Assembly: GCA_947629455.1 (NCBI GenBank)
Contig: CANRDT010000014.1
Location: 1-54,241 of the forward strand
Reading direction: 5' to 3'
Origin: an uncultured Ruminococcus sp.
Lineage (GTDB): Bacteria > Bacillota > Clostridia > Oscillospirales > Ruminococcaceae
Length of the DNA stretch: 54,241 bases
The notes below the pieces were generated by a model that was not told the DNA's origin, searched no databases, and was given only the letters and a program-made list of their open reading frames with translations. Positions 1 through 8,708 of this stretch are shown here, one piece after another; the first letter of the stretch is position 1; every line of letters begins with the position of its first letter. The position numbers and the translations under genes were made by a program.

Positions 1-230
1 CCGGTAAAGCACTTGCAGCCGGAAGTCACGATCGTCTTGCCGCCGCTGCCTGTGCAGCCGCCTGCAACGCTCTCCAGCTCCTCGTCCGCCACTTCGCCGC
101 TTGTGTGCAGCTGCTTGTAGATCATTTCAGCCTCTTCCTTGACCATTTCAATGTCGTTTTCTTCGGCAATTTTCATTATCTCCTCGGGAGACGCCGCCTG
201 TTTTGCCTTTTCGATAAGTTCCTGTTTCAT
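1..230 (-). CDS. Nif11-type leader peptide precursor, partial at window edge
   Basis: Reading leftwards from the ATG at 228-230, 76 complete codons are visible before the window ends, so the C-terminus is missing. The N-terminal 56 or so residues form an acidic helical leader (MKQELIEKAKQAAS...) ending in ESVAGG, the double-glycine type site used by C39 exporters. The visible core starts CTGSGGKTIVTSGCKC. Leader and core start are nearly identical to the next gene (255-641), so the two are a recent tandem duplication. A good ribosome site (AGGAGG) lies just upstream. It is the last visible gene of the precursor array. Known for the family: Nif11-like leaders precede exported ribosomal peptides. 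The mature function is unknown. Confidence 0.85.
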   Translation of the reverse strand, partial: MKQELIEKAKQAASPEEIMKIAEENDIEMVKEEAEMIYKQLHTSGEVADEELESVAGGCTGSGGKTIVTSGCKCFT

Positions 231-254
231 TGTGGTTTCCTCCTTAAAAAGCTG

Positions 255-641
255 TCAGCCGCTGACTCCGCAGTAGCCTATTCCGCTTTTGAACACCAGA
301 TGTTTACATTCGCCGCAGACTTTTTTCGTGTTGTTGCCGCCGCCGGAAAATACAGACCACATGATCTGCATATCGCTGGATCTGCTGAGATCGGCCTGTT
401 CAAACTGTCCGTTAAAGCACTTGCAGGCGGAAGTCACGATCGTCAAACCGCCGCTGCCTTTACAGCCGCCGCCCGCAACGCTCTCCAACTCCTCGTCGGA
501 AACTTCGCCGCTTGTGTGGAGCTGCTTGTAGATCATTTCAGCCTCTTCTTTACACATCTCAATGTCGTTTTCCTCGGCAATTTTCATTATCTCCTCCGAT
601 GAGGAGGCTTGCCTTGCCTTTGCAATAAGCTCTTCGTTCAT
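255..641 (-). CDS. Nif11-type leader peptide precursor with Cys-rich core
   Basis: 128 residues. Residues 1-56 are a charged helical leader, residues 57-59 are GGG, and the core is residues 60-128. The core has six cysteines (60, 73, 75, 109, 112, 124). The CGEC pair at 109-112 with a later Cys-Gly at 124-125 resembles a metal- or disulfide-stabilised knuckle. The gene is 24 nt upstream of its near-copy at 1-230 and 16 nt downstream of the precursor at 658-984, so it is co-transcribed. The leader fits the Nif11/nitrile-hydratase-related family recognised by exporters with a C39 peptidase, and one is encoded at 3988-6168. No modification enzyme is visible, so whether the core is modified is unknown. 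Confidence 0.85.
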   Translation of the reverse strand: MNEELIAKARQASSSEEIMKIAEENDIEMCKEEAEMIYKQLHTSGEVSDEELESVAGGGCKGSGGLTIVTSACKCFNGQFEQADLSRSSDMQIMWSVFSGGGNNTKKVCGECKHLVFKSGIGYCGVSG

Positions 642-657
642 TTCGATACACCCCCTG

Positions 658-984
658 TCATTTCCACGGCAGCTGATCCATTGTCATAGTCCCATGGCAG
701 TCGCCGCAGTAATATCCCGACACAATACCTTTATCGGTTTGTATTCCTTGGCCCGCTATATTGTGACTTCCGCAGTGGATACAGTAGCGTTTGTTCGCAC
801 TTCCGCAGCCGCCGCCCGATACAGCGTCAAGTTCATCATCGGACATTTCGCCGTTGGCGGTTATCCTCTGAAAAACTTCCTTTGCCTTTTCTTCGGTGAG
901 GTCAAAGCCGTCCTCTTTTGCCATTTCGCGCAATTCTTCGGCGGACTTTGCCTCTCTTGCTTTCGCAAGCATTTCTTCGTTCAT
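658..984 (-). CDS. Nif11-type precursor with zinc-ribbon-like core
   Basis: 108 residues. The leader is MNEEMLAKAREAKSAEELRE and onwards to the SGGG at 56-59. The core (60-108) holds Cys60, a CIHC pair at 68-71 and a CGDC pair at 93-96, 21 residues apart. This is the spacing of a small zinc ribbon. The core is polar and has no run of Ser/Thr/Cys typical of a lanthipeptide. A GGAGG site lies upstream of the ATG. Membership of the exported precursor array follows from leader similarity and adjacency; the zinc-ribbon fold is inferred from the Cys spacing only. Confidence 0.83.
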   Translation of the reverse strand: MNEEMLAKAREAKSAEELREMAKEDGFDLTEEKAKEVFQRITANGEMSDDELDAVSGGGCGSANKRYCIHCGSHNIAGQGIQTDKGIVSGYYCGDCHGTMTMDQLPWK

Positions 985-1005
985 AACGAACCCTCCTTTT
1001 CGAGC

Positions 1006-1227
1006 TTAATAACCGAACAGACTGCCGATCATTTCCTTTATGCAGTCCACAAGTCCGCCGCCGGAGACGGCTTCAAGCTTGTCATCGGTAAGCTCTGCAC
1101 TGTAAAGACCTTTGATCTCTTCAGCCTTGTCGGCAGGTATCTCGACTCCGTTTTCCTTTGCTATCGCAAAGATCTCGTCAGCCGTCTTTGCAGACGATAC
1201 TTTGTTGATAAATTCCTGCTTATCCAT
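1006..1227 (-). CDS. Nif11-type precursor with short 15-residue core
   Basis: 73 residues if translation starts at the ATG at 1225-1227, which has a GGAGG site 8 nt upstream; a longer frame with an earlier ATG at 1260 lacks one. Leader residues 1-55 end in AVSGGG (56-58). The core is only LVDCIKEMIGSLFGY: a short amphipathic peptide with a single cysteine and an aromatic end. This differs sharply from the long Cys-rich cores of its neighbours. One free Cys could support dimerisation, a thioester or thiolactone ring, or nothing. The two-component sensor and regulator of the same train make a signalling-peptide role conceivable, but that is conjecture. Confidence 0.82.
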   Translation of the reverse strand: MDKQEFINKVSSAKTADEIFAIAKENGVEIPADKAEEIKGLYSAELTDDKLEAVSGGGLVDCIKEMIGSLFGY

Positions 1228-1305
1228 ATACGTTTCCTCCTTTTCGAGATTATTTATCATATCCGCGGCGCTGCGGTATACGCCGCGGCAATGATCGTTT
1301 CTGCG

Positions 1306-1644
1306 TCAGTGTACCATGATCCACTTGATACCGCACGCCTTGCAGGTGCAGTTGTCGTGTCCTGCAAAGTGCTTGATCCTGAGATTGTCCTTCTTGCCGC
1401 ATTTCGGGCAGCTGTAGTTGTGATCCGCCAGATTCTCAAAATCAGCTGCGGCGTCAGTTGCTCCGCCTGCTACCGAGTCAAGATCGTCGTCGGATATTTC
1501 GCCCTCCGCCTTGATAGCCGAGAACAGTTTCTGTGCCTCGTTCGGAGTCATCTTTGCTCCGCTCGATTCGATGACCGCCATAAACTCCTCCAGAGTATCC
1601 GCAGCCTTTGCCCTTTCAAAAGCATCAACATTAAAAATTGTCAT
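1306..1644 (-). CDS. Nif11-type precursor with zinc-ribbon core
   Basis: 112 residues; first precursor after the exporter genes. The leader (1-59) ends DSVAGG at 60-61. The core (62-112) contains CPKCG at 79-83 and CTCKACG at 99-105, a classical pair of zinc knuckles about 18 residues apart, followed by a hydrophobic-aromatic tail (IKWIMVH). The ATG has a GGAGG site 8 nt upstream. The gap to the exporter gene is 124 nt, wider than elsewhere in the array. It contains no clear terminator, so read-through from the exporter genes or a separate precursor promoter are both possible. Confidence 0.83.
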   Translation of the reverse strand: MTIFNVDAFERAKAADTLEEFMAVIESSGAKMTPNEAQKLFSAIKAEGEISDDDLDSVAGGATDAAADFENLADHNYSCPKCGKKDNLRIKHFAGHDNCTCKACGIKWIMVH

Positions 1645-1768
1645 AACAATACCTCCTACTATTTTTTTACGCTCTGTGCGCCAAAAGCCTGCCTTCCGAC
1701 CGCTTTCATCTATTTATACGTACAGAACATTATTTTGTTAGACCTTGCCAAAAGTTTTTTTGCCTTTC

Positions 1769-3976
1769 TCAGGCAGTTGTTTCGGAATACTGCTTGTCGT
1801 CCAGACGCTGACGCGCCACCAGTTCGGCAAACTTTCCGTTCTTTTCGATAAGTTCGTCATAGGTGCCGTCCTCGACGATCTTTCCCTTTTCAAGATAGAT
1901 TATCCTGTCGCACTGCTTTATTGTGGAAAGTCTGTGCGCTATCACTATCCTTGTGCATTTGAGCCTGTCAAGAGATTCCGACACCGTTTTCTGCGTGATA
2001 TTGTCAAGTGCGCTCGTCGCCTCGTCAAACATAAGTATTTTCGGCTTTGGCGCGATCGCACGCGCTATCATAAGCCTCTGCCGCTGACCTCCGGACACAC
2101 CGCCGCTGCCCTCTGAAATAAGGGTGTGCATACCCATCGGCATTCTGCGTATATCCTCCGCTATGCCTGCCATCTCGGCAGCCTCCCACGCGGCGTCCAT
2201 AGTGAGCCACGGCGCGGAGATAACTATATTTGAGTAAATATCCCCCTGAAACAGCTTGCCGTTCTGCATTACCGTACCTATCCTGCGGCGCAGCGATTTC
2301 AGATCGACGTTCGCTATATCCTTTCCGTCAAAGTACACCGCGCCTTTCTGCGGAGTTTCAAAGCCGAGCATTATGCGCATAAGCGTTGATTTTCCGCAGC
2401 CTGTCGCTCCCACGATCGCGACATACTGTCCCGGACGTATTTTGAGCGACATATCATCGACGACGTTCGGCATATTATCGTTGTAGCGGAATGAAACGTT
2501 GTTGAGTTCGATACCGCCGGAAAGACGGGTAACGACCTGCTTGCCCTCCGCAACTTCCGGCTCTGCGGAAAGTATCGGCTTTGCCATATCCATAATAGGC
2601 TTGATGTTCGCGGCGGTGAGGGCGATACCTGCCAATGAGGAGAACGCGCCGGAAACCATACCGTATGCCGTGTTGAACGCATAGTAATCCGCGACCGATA
2701 CGTTGCTGACGATCGCCATATAGTACATCACGAACGTTCCGATAAGAGTTATGAACATCGTGATAACGCTGCTGTATTTTACAAGCAGCGGCGGATTGTA
2801 GGTAAGCCTTGCCTGCTCGGAATAAAGCTTGCCCCAGCGTGCAAAGGCGCGCCTTTCCGCTCCCGAAAGCTTGATCTTCTGTATGCCTGAGATCATTGAA
2901 TAATTCATACCGCTTACTTTAGAGCCAAGCTCCATTTGTCTTTTGGATATTTTCATTTGCAGCAGCGTGGTTAATACCGAGCAAAGCACCGTCGCAAGGA
3001 TAATGATAAGCGCAGGCGCTACCAGTGCAGGCGCGAATGAGAATATCTGCGTAATATAGACAAGCGAGAACACGGAAGAAAGTCCCGTCGTAAGCACGGT
3101 GTCCACCAGCATAGAACAAAGCGTATTTATGTACTGCGTTCTGCTTGAAAGTTCGCCCGAGCTGTAATTCTTAAAGAATGATGCCGGCAGCGACATAACA
3201 CGCGCCATAGTGGCAGCCTGCACAGTAATATCGAGCTTTGTTGAAATTCTCGCCATAATGAGCGATTTCACCGAATCTATCAGCAGCTTTGACACCGACA
3301 GGCAGACCATAAATATCGCTATCGAGATGAGCAGCGACAGATCCTTGTTATCTACCACCAATCCGAAAAGCAGCTGATTGAGTTTCGGGGAAAGCATACC
3401 CACGAGAGTCATCGCCAGCGTTGCCAGCGTGACCATTACATAATCCGAAACGGAAAGCACGCCCACTATGTACCTCATCAGGCTGCCCATATTGAGTTTT
3501 TTGAGCGGAAAAGGCTTATAGAAAGCTATCGCCTCCGTTTCAAACAAGCCTTCGTTTTTGCGCGATATCTTTACTCTTTTTCCCGTTTCCTCGTCAATGA
3601 AGTAGTATCCCGAAAGCTTGCCCGGAATGAGCGCGACTACCGAGCCGTCCGACTTCCTCACTCCCAGCATTGCTCCGATAGCGTCCTTGTACCAGCCTTT
3701 TTCAAGGTCTACCGTTCTGCGCATAATTCCGTGCGGCCGCAGAAGATACTCCAGCTGCTCGTTCGTTTCGGTTATCGTTTCGGGCAGCTCCTGCGCCTTG
3801 ATATGATAGAATCTGAGTATTTCCTCTATCGCGTTCTTCGCGCGGCTGCGCTCGTCCGAGATAGCCGAGGATATGCGCGAACCCATTACTGCGTCCGATA
3901 TACCGACAAACGAATCTTCAAACGTATTGAGATCGTATTCCTTTCGCTGTTTTATCTGTTCATCAAACCAACCCAT
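1769..3976 (-). CDS. NHLM-type ABC exporter, membrane/ATPase subunit without peptidase
   Basis: 735 residues. About 150 N-terminal residues form a cytoplasmic domain without a C39 catalytic Cys. A six-helix exporter membrane domain follows (about 165-440), then a nucleotide-binding domain with Walker A (GATGCGKST, about 520), ABC signature (VSGGQRQRL, about 627) and Walker B (ILMFDEATSALD, about 647). It lies 11 nt downstream of the C39 exporter. In the known NHLM-type clusters two such ABC proteins, one with and one without peptidase, are encoded together and probably pair as a heterodimer. The family often has a longer N-terminal part, so this is a shorter member. Role: export of the adjacent Nif11-leader precursors. 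Confidence 0.9.
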   Translation of the reverse strand: MGWFDEQIKQRKEYDLNTFEDSFVGISDAVMGSRISSAISDERSRAKNAIEEILRFYHIKAQELPETITETNEQLEYLLRPHGIMRRTVDLEKGWYKDAIGAMLGVRKSDGSVVALIPGKLSGYYFIDEETGKRVKISRKNEGLFETEAIAFYKPFPLKKLNMGSLMRYIVGVLSVSDYVMVTLATLAMTLVGMLSPKLNQLLFGLVVDNKDLSLLISIAIFMVCLSVSKLLIDSVKSLIMARISTKLDITVQAATMARVMSLPASFFKNYSSGELSSRTQYINTLCSMLVDTVLTTGLSSVFSLVYITQIFSFAPALVAPALIIILATVLCSVLTTLLQMKISKRQMELGSKVSGMNYSMISGIQKIKLSGAERRAFARWGKLYSEQARLTYNPPLLVKYSSVITMFITLIGTFVMYYMAIVSNVSVADYYAFNTAYGMVSGAFSSLAGIALTAANIKPIMDMAKPILSAEPEVAEGKQVVTRLSGGIELNNVSFRYNDNMPNVVDDMSLKIRPGQYVAIVGATGCGKSTLMRIMLGFETPQKGAVYFDGKDIANVDLKSLRRRIGTVMQNGKLFQGDIYSNIVISAPWLTMDAAWEAAEMAGIAEDIRRMPMGMHTLISEGSGGVSGGQRQRLMIARAIAPKPKILMFDEATSALDNITQKTVSESLDRLKCTRIVIAHRLSTIKQCDRIIYLEKGKIVEDGTYDELIEKNGKFAELVARQRLDDKQYSETTA

Positions 3977-3987
3977 ACCGTAGCCTC

Positions 3988-6168
3988 CTATTCATTTGAA
4001 ACAAGCTGCGTGTAGTAGCCGTTCATTGCGTATAATTCTTCATGTGTGCCGCGCTCCACGACCTTGCCGTTATTCATAACTATTATCTCGTCGCAGTCGC
4101 GTATAGTGGAAAGTCTGTGCGCGACAACGATACAGGTTATGCCTCTGTCCTTTATCGAACGCACTACCTCGTACTCCGTTTTCGCGTCGAGCGCACTGGT
4201 CGCCTCGTCAAGAATTATGATAGTCGGATCCTGCGCCAGTACGCGCGCGATCTCAAGACGCTGCCGCTGACCGCCCGAGAAGTCCTTTCCTCCCTCGGTG
4301 ATCTTATAGCTGTAACCGCCGTCACGCTGCATTATATCCTCATGCAGCTGCGCGTCCTTGGCTGCAAGTATCATCTCAAAGTCCTCGATTGACGAGTCCC
4401 ACATCTTTATGTTATTGCGGATAGTGTCCTCAAACAGTATAATATCCTGATCCACTACCGCAAGCGAACCCGTAAACACGCTGTGGTCTATGTCCTTCAT
4501 CGGCTTGCCGTCAAAGAGTATCTCTCCGCTCCACGGCTGATAAAGTCCCGAAATAAGCTTTGAAAGCGTAGACTTTCCGCAGCCCGAACTGCCGACGAAC
4601 GCCACGCGGCTGCCCGGTTTAAGCGTCAGATTGAAACCCTCGATAAGCGGATCTGAAAGACGCGAATAGCCGAACGTGACGTTTTTCATCTCCACCGCGC
4701 CCGAAAGCTTGTCGTATTCAACATCGCCGTCTGTGTTTTCGTTGTCGTAGTTTACGTCAGTGGGGTACTCCATAACGTCCTCAACGCGCTCCATTTCGGT
4801 ACGCATTTCCTGAATGGTCTGACCTGCGGAAATAAGCGTTGTGGCAGGTCCCGTGAAGGAAGTCAGAAATCCCTGGAACGCCATTACCATACCTATGGTA
4901 AATTTGCCCTCTATCGTCAGCCATACGCCGAGGATAAGCACCGCCGTATTCGTAAGCTGCGAAACAAGGTTGGGTATCATTCCGAGATACCTGTTCATCT
5001 TGGCGAATTTAACCTTCTGCGTATTCACGCTCGCCTGATAGCCCGACCACTTTTCAAAGTATCCGTTTTCCGCACCGCTCGACTTGATAGTTTCGATCAT
5101 CTCGATACCTGCCACCGTCGCGCCTGCCAGCTTACCTGCGTCGCGCATCTGCACGCGGGTTATATTAACGCGCTTTTTGGAAATTATCCGCGACATAAAC
5201 AGGTTGAGTATTATTGACACTATTCCCACAAGGGTAAGCATCCAGCTGTAGCGTATCATAACAACGAGGTAGAAGATCATCATTATCGTATTGAGCACCA
5301 GAGGGGCGAACGTATTCACCAGATTATTCGCTATGCTCGCGTTGCTGTTCTGCCGCTGCTGGATATCGCCTGCCATACGCTGCGAGAAAAACTCCATAGG
5401 CATTCTCAGCACTTTCCAGAGAAAAGAGGTATCTCCCACGGCGGCAAGCTTGCCCTCTATCCTGCGCTTTGTCTTTGATTCAATAAACGCAAGCGTCAGC
5501 TGCGCAAGGTAAAGCAAAGCCAGCGCACCAAGGAACGGATAGAACCAGTCAGGATTCTGACGAGTCAGCAGACGGTCCATAAATATCCTTGAAAACGCCG
5601 GCTGTATCACTCCTATCAGCGAAGTTATGGTAGTCGTCAGCACAACGAATGCAACTGCCGCTCCGGCTCCCACAAGACGCTTTTTCGCGAATGCAAGCAC
5701 GCTCTTGGGTTTTCCGCCCGGTTCAAAGCTCTCTCCCGGCTCGAACATCAGGCATATGCCGGTAAAGCTTTTGTCGAACGTATCCATCGACACGGTGTAG
5801 TTTCCTTTTGCGGGATCGTTGAGCACCGCCTTGTTTCCCTTGAATCCGCACAACACCACAAAGTGGTTAAAATTCCAGTGTATTATGCAGGGAAATTTTC
5901 CCTTTTCCTTAAGCTGTTCCGGCTCGTAGCGGTAACCCTTTGCGGTAAGTCCGTAGCTGCGCGCCGCTTTAAGTATGTTCTTGGCGTTTGAGCCGTCTCT
6001 CGATACGCCGCAGTCCGCGCGCACCTGCTCGAGCGGTATCCACTTACGGTAGTAGGCAAGTATCATAGTGAGCGAAGCGGCTCCGCACTCCAGAGCCTCC
6101 ATCTGCATTATCACGGGGACTTTTGCAGCGCCCTTTGTTATCGGTACAATAATTTTATTATCTGCCAT
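3988..6168 (-). CDS. NHLM-type ABC exporter with N-terminal C39 leader peptidase
   Basis: 726 residues. Residues 1-140 are a C39 cysteine protease domain with Gln22, Cys28 (in ALECGAAS), His102 (in NFNHFVVL) and Asp118 (in LNDPAKG), the full catalytic set. An exporter membrane domain follows (about 165-450), then an ATPase domain with Walker A (VGSSGCGKST, about 526), signature (FSGGQRQRL, about 633) and Walker B (IIILDEATSALD, about 654). By family knowledge it cuts double-glycine leaders during export; the five downstream precursors all end their leaders in GG or GGG. It lies 8 nt after the HlyD-like gene and 11 nt before the second ABC gene. Confidence 0.94.
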   Translation of the reverse strand: MADNKIIVPITKGAAKVPVIMQMEALECGAASLTMILAYYRKWIPLEQVRADCGVSRDGSNAKNILKAARSYGLTAKGYRYEPEQLKEKGKFPCIIHWNFNHFVVLCGFKGNKAVLNDPAKGNYTVSMDTFDKSFTGICLMFEPGESFEPGGKPKSVLAFAKKRLVGAGAAVAFVVLTTTITSLIGVIQPAFSRIFMDRLLTRQNPDWFYPFLGALALLYLAQLTLAFIESKTKRRIEGKLAAVGDTSFLWKVLRMPMEFFSQRMAGDIQQRQNSNASIANNLVNTFAPLVLNTIMMIFYLVVMIRYSWMLTLVGIVSIILNLFMSRIISKKRVNITRVQMRDAGKLAGATVAGIEMIETIKSSGAENGYFEKWSGYQASVNTQKVKFAKMNRYLGMIPNLVSQLTNTAVLILGVWLTIEGKFTIGMVMAFQGFLTSFTGPATTLISAGQTIQEMRTEMERVEDVMEYPTDVNYDNENTDGDVEYDKLSGAVEMKNVTFGYSRLSDPLIEGFNLTLKPGSRVAFVGSSGCGKSTLSKLISGLYQPWSGEILFDGKPMKDIDHSVFTGSLAVVDQDIILFEDTIRNNIKMWDSSIEDFEMILAAKDAQLHEDIMQRDGGYSYKITEGGKDFSGGQRQRLEIARVLAQDPTIIILDEATSALDAKTEYEVVRSIKDRGITCIVVAHRLSTIRDCDEIIVMNNGKVVERGTHEELYAMNGYYTQLVSNE

Positions 6169-6176
6169 GGCGCACC

Positions 6177-6650
6177 TCAGTTAAACAAGAAAGATATCGG
6201 GGAAACGCTGTCGGTTATCACAGCCGCCTCATACGATCCCTCCGGAAGCGTTGCGTTCAGGCGCACCTCGTACACCCATTCTCCCTCTTCGATACCGCCG
6301 ATGTGCATGGTGTATTCCGAAAATCCGCTGTCTGCGGCTATCGGCTGTGCGGCTACCTCTTCAACGGTATACTCCTTGTCGTTTATCCGCACCGTCTTGC
6401 CCTGCGCTACTCCGCCTATATCCTTTTCACGGACATAGCAGGCAACGCTCTCCCCGTCGGATACCGCGACCGTGTTCACCTTGGTTTCGAGCGAGCCGAC
6501 CACTCCCCAGACGATAAATCCCACAAGCAGGACGATGATCGCCGAAAGGGTGAGCCATATTCCGGGGTTCGTCACGCGTATGTAGTCGTTGAGCTGTTCG
6601 GGCGATGATACCCGCTCGATACTTTTTTCTCTGAAAATTGTGTTTGGCAT
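6177..6650 (-). CDS. Short HlyD-like secretion accessory protein
   Basis: 157 residues: a short cytoplasmic start containing SSPEQLNDYI, one membrane helix at about 31-53, and about 100 residues of extracytoplasmic beta-rich sequence. The N-terminal block resembles the membrane-fusion proteins of NHLM bacteriocin export systems, but the coiled-coil hairpin and most of the barrel domains of a full-length HlyD are absent. In a Gram-positive cell no outer membrane has to be bridged, so a minimal adaptor is plausible. The frame is intact with no sign of frameshift. Start: ATG with a GGAGG site. Neighbours: RsbW-like gene 20 nt upstream, C39 exporter 8 nt downstream. Confidence 0.8.
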   Translation of the reverse strand: MPNTIFREKSIERVSSPEQLNDYIRVTNPGIWLTLSAIIVLLVGFIVWGVVGSLETKVNTVAVSDGESVACYVREKDIGGVAQGKTVRINDKEYTVEEVAAQPIAADSGFSEYTMHIGGIEEGEWVYEVRLNATLPEGSYEAAVITDSVSPISFLFN

Positions 6651-6670
6651 ATGTTTTTCCTCCCGTTTAA

Positions 6671-7090
6671 TTATTTTTCAGGCGGCAGATTCTTTGTTAT
6701 CATAAGGATATTCTGACCGTCCTCGTACTTGTATTTAATTCCGTCCATAGTTTTCCTGACCATATATATCCCGAGCCCTCCTATGCTCCTTTCCTCAGCC
6801 GAAAGGGTAGTATCGGGATCTTCATTTTTCAGCGGATCGTATGGCACTCCGTTGTCTATGAAGGTTATCACCACCGAAAGCGGCTGTTCCCTCAGTTCCA
6901 CGCGCACCGTTGCACTGCCGATGTCCGGATCGTAAGCGTACCTTGCGATATTGCTGAAAAGCTCGTCTATGGCAATATCTATCTGAGTACATATCTTTAA
7001 CGGACAGCCATGCCTTTCGAGCCGTTCGTTCACAAAATCCGTTACTACAGGTATGTTTTCCAACGTGGCGTCAATTGTCAGTTCTTGCAT
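6671..7090 (-). CDS. RsbW-like anti-sigma ATP-binding protein
   Basis: About 139 residues from the ATG at 7088-7090. A GGAGG site at 7097-7101 sits 6 nt before it; another ATG lies one codon upstream. It has the Bergerat ATPase motifs: N-box with IDELFSN, G1 box with FIDNGVPYDP, and G2 box with GGLGIYMVRK. The start overlaps the 3' end of the phosphatase gene by 20 nt, indicating translational coupling. With the STAS protein and the PP2C phosphatase upstream it completes a partner-switching module. In known systems this kinase phosphorylates a STAS protein and sequesters a sigma factor or other partner. No sigma factor is in this cluster, so its target is unknown. Confidence 0.88.
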   Translation of the reverse strand: MQELTIDATLENIPVVTDFVNERLERHGCPLKICTQIDIAIDELFSNIARYAYDPDIGSATVRVELREQPLSVVITFIDNGVPYDPLKNEDPDTTLSAEERSIGGLGIYMVRKTMDGIKYKYEDGQNILMITKNLPPEK

Positions 7091-8708
7091 CATTATCCTC
7101 CATTCTGCATTTATATTCAAGGCAAAGCATTGTTATATCGTCAAACTGCGGGGCGTCCCCCACGAATCTGTCTATATCCGCCTTTATCTCCGGCAGCAGC
7201 TGAGATGGCGTTCTTGAGACGTCTGTATTCAGCGCCTTTTCAAGCCTTTCCATTCCGTAAAGCTCGTTTGCGCCGTTTGTCGCCTCGGTAACTCCGTCGG
7301 TATACTGGAATATCTTATCCCCCGGAGCAAGTGTTATCCGCCCTGCGCGGTACTTTATGCCCTCCATTCCGGCAAGTACGAATCCGGCTTTTAGCTTATG
7401 AGGCTTATATTCCTCTCCTGCGCGGCAGATAAACGGCATTTCGTGTCCTGCGTTCACAAAATCAAGGTCGCCCGTCACAAGGTCGAGTACTCCCTCAAAC
7501 GCGGTAATGAACAGTCCCTCGCTGTTTGATTCGCACAGCAGATCGTTTACCTCGGCAAAGACCTTTCCGAGATCGCTGCCGCTCTCCGTATGGTCTTTTA
7601 TGAGCGTCTTACCTATCACCATAAAAAGCGCGGCAGGCACGCCCTTTCCCGAAACGTCCGCTACTACTATCGCAAGGTGCCTTTCGTCCACCATAAAGAA
7701 ATCGTAGAAATCTCCGCCGACTTCTTTTGCAGGGTCCATTGTCGCGTAGATGTCTATTTCTGAGCGTTCGGGAAACGCAGGAAAATCGCACGGCAGCATA
7801 GACTTCTGGATATGCGTCGCAACGTCAAGTTCCGCCCCGATACGCTCCTTTTCCGCAGTCATACGGGTGATGTTGTCAATATGCTCGTTGAGCTGCTGCA
7901 CCATATGGCGGAAAGCGTCGGCAAGATCGCCCAGTTCGTCCTTTGACTTTATGTTGACGTTAAATTCCTTTATCTTTTCCATATCGTCGCTCACCAGACT
8001 GCCAACGGCGCCGTGGAGCTTTTTCAGCGGACGGACAAGTATTCTTCTGACAAAAAAGTAGTACATAATGCTCGTCAGCAGTATAACGACCGCCGTGACG
8101 ACAAAAGCGATAAGCATAAATTTTGCCGTGATAACGTACAGCCTGTTCATCGTGATACCCATGACCGCAAGCGCAACAGGCTTTCCGCTGCTGTCAAGAA
8201 CGGCGGCATATGTAGAATACATATCCTCCGCAGGAACGGTCGTCCGCTCGGCGTCGGCGGCAAAAGCTTTTTTCATAGCGTCTGCCGTTTCCTGCGTGCA
8301 GGAAATGCGTTCGCCCACCTGCAAAGCGTCATCTCCATCTAACGTTCCCGTATCCCAGACGCACACCATTTCGTTGCCGTCGGGTATCACCACGCGGAAA
8401 TATATCAGCGCCATTTCGTCCTGCACGTTAGAAAGATAGTCGCTTATCTCTTGGTAATAATCGTCCTTTTCGCCGATAACGCCGTCGTTGTAATAGTCTT
8501 TTATCCTGTCGCCGTCTATGGTGTTGGCTGCTATGCACGCCTGCGCGTATGTCACCTGCGAATGAAATTCCTCTATAAGCACGCCGAAAAGCACCGTGAA
8601 CGTATAGGTCATCGCAGCCGCTATGATGATCCCCATAAGCACTGTCGCTATGAGCAGCTTCGGCTGGAGCCGCAATCTGAATTTTCTTTTCATTTTCCTT
8701 TCCATCAT
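7071..8708 (-). CDS. Membrane-anchored SpoIIE-type PP2C phosphatase with HAMP domain
   Basis: 545 residues. Membrane helix at about 15-38, extracytoplasmic sensor region (about 40-190), second helix (about 193-215), HAMP linker (about 220-270), a short coiled coil, then a SpoIIE/RsbU-type phosphatase domain (about 300-530). The domain shows AKEVGGDFYDFF, VVADVSGKGVPAALFM, NAGHEMP and YTDGVTEA, the metal-binding signatures. Role by family: it senses an external signal and dephosphorylates a STAS antagonist, most likely the product of 8800-9096. The frame opens with tandem ATGs behind GGAG; the ATG at 8691-8693 behind GGAAAGG is an alternative start. Confidence 0.93.
   Translation of the reverse strand: MMERKMKRKFRLRLQPKLLIATVLMGIIIAAAMTYTFTVLFGVLIEEFHSQVTYAQACIAANTIDGDRIKDYYNDGVIGEKDDYYQEISDYLSNVQDEMALIYFRVVIPDGNEMVCVWDTGTLDGDDALQVGERISCTQETADAMKKAFAADAERTTVPAEDMYSTYAAVLDSSGKPVALAVMGITMNRLYVITAKFMLIAFVVTAVVILLTSIMYYFFVRRILVRPLKKLHGAVGSLVSDDMEKIKEFNVNIKSKDELGDLADAFRHMVQQLNEHIDNITRMTAEKERIGAELDVATHIQKSMLPCDFPAFPERSEIDIYATMDPAKEVGGDFYDFFMVDERHLAIVVADVSGKGVPAALFMVIGKTLIKDHTESGSDLGKVFAEVNDLLCESNSEGLFITAFEGVLDLVTGDLDFVNAGHEMPFICRAGEEYKPHKLKAGFVLAGMEGIKYRAGRITLAPGDKIFQYTDGVTEATNGANELYGMERLEKALNTDVSRTPSQLLPEIKADIDRFVGDAPQFDDITMLCLEYKCRMEDNDARTDN

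Noticed and set aside
562-1851. 429-codon frame on the plus strand across the precursor genes, and a 165-codon frame at 105-602
   Set aside because: Antisense to the Nif11-type precursors, which have proper ribosome sites and family features. The repeat in the frame simply mirrors the duplicated precursors.
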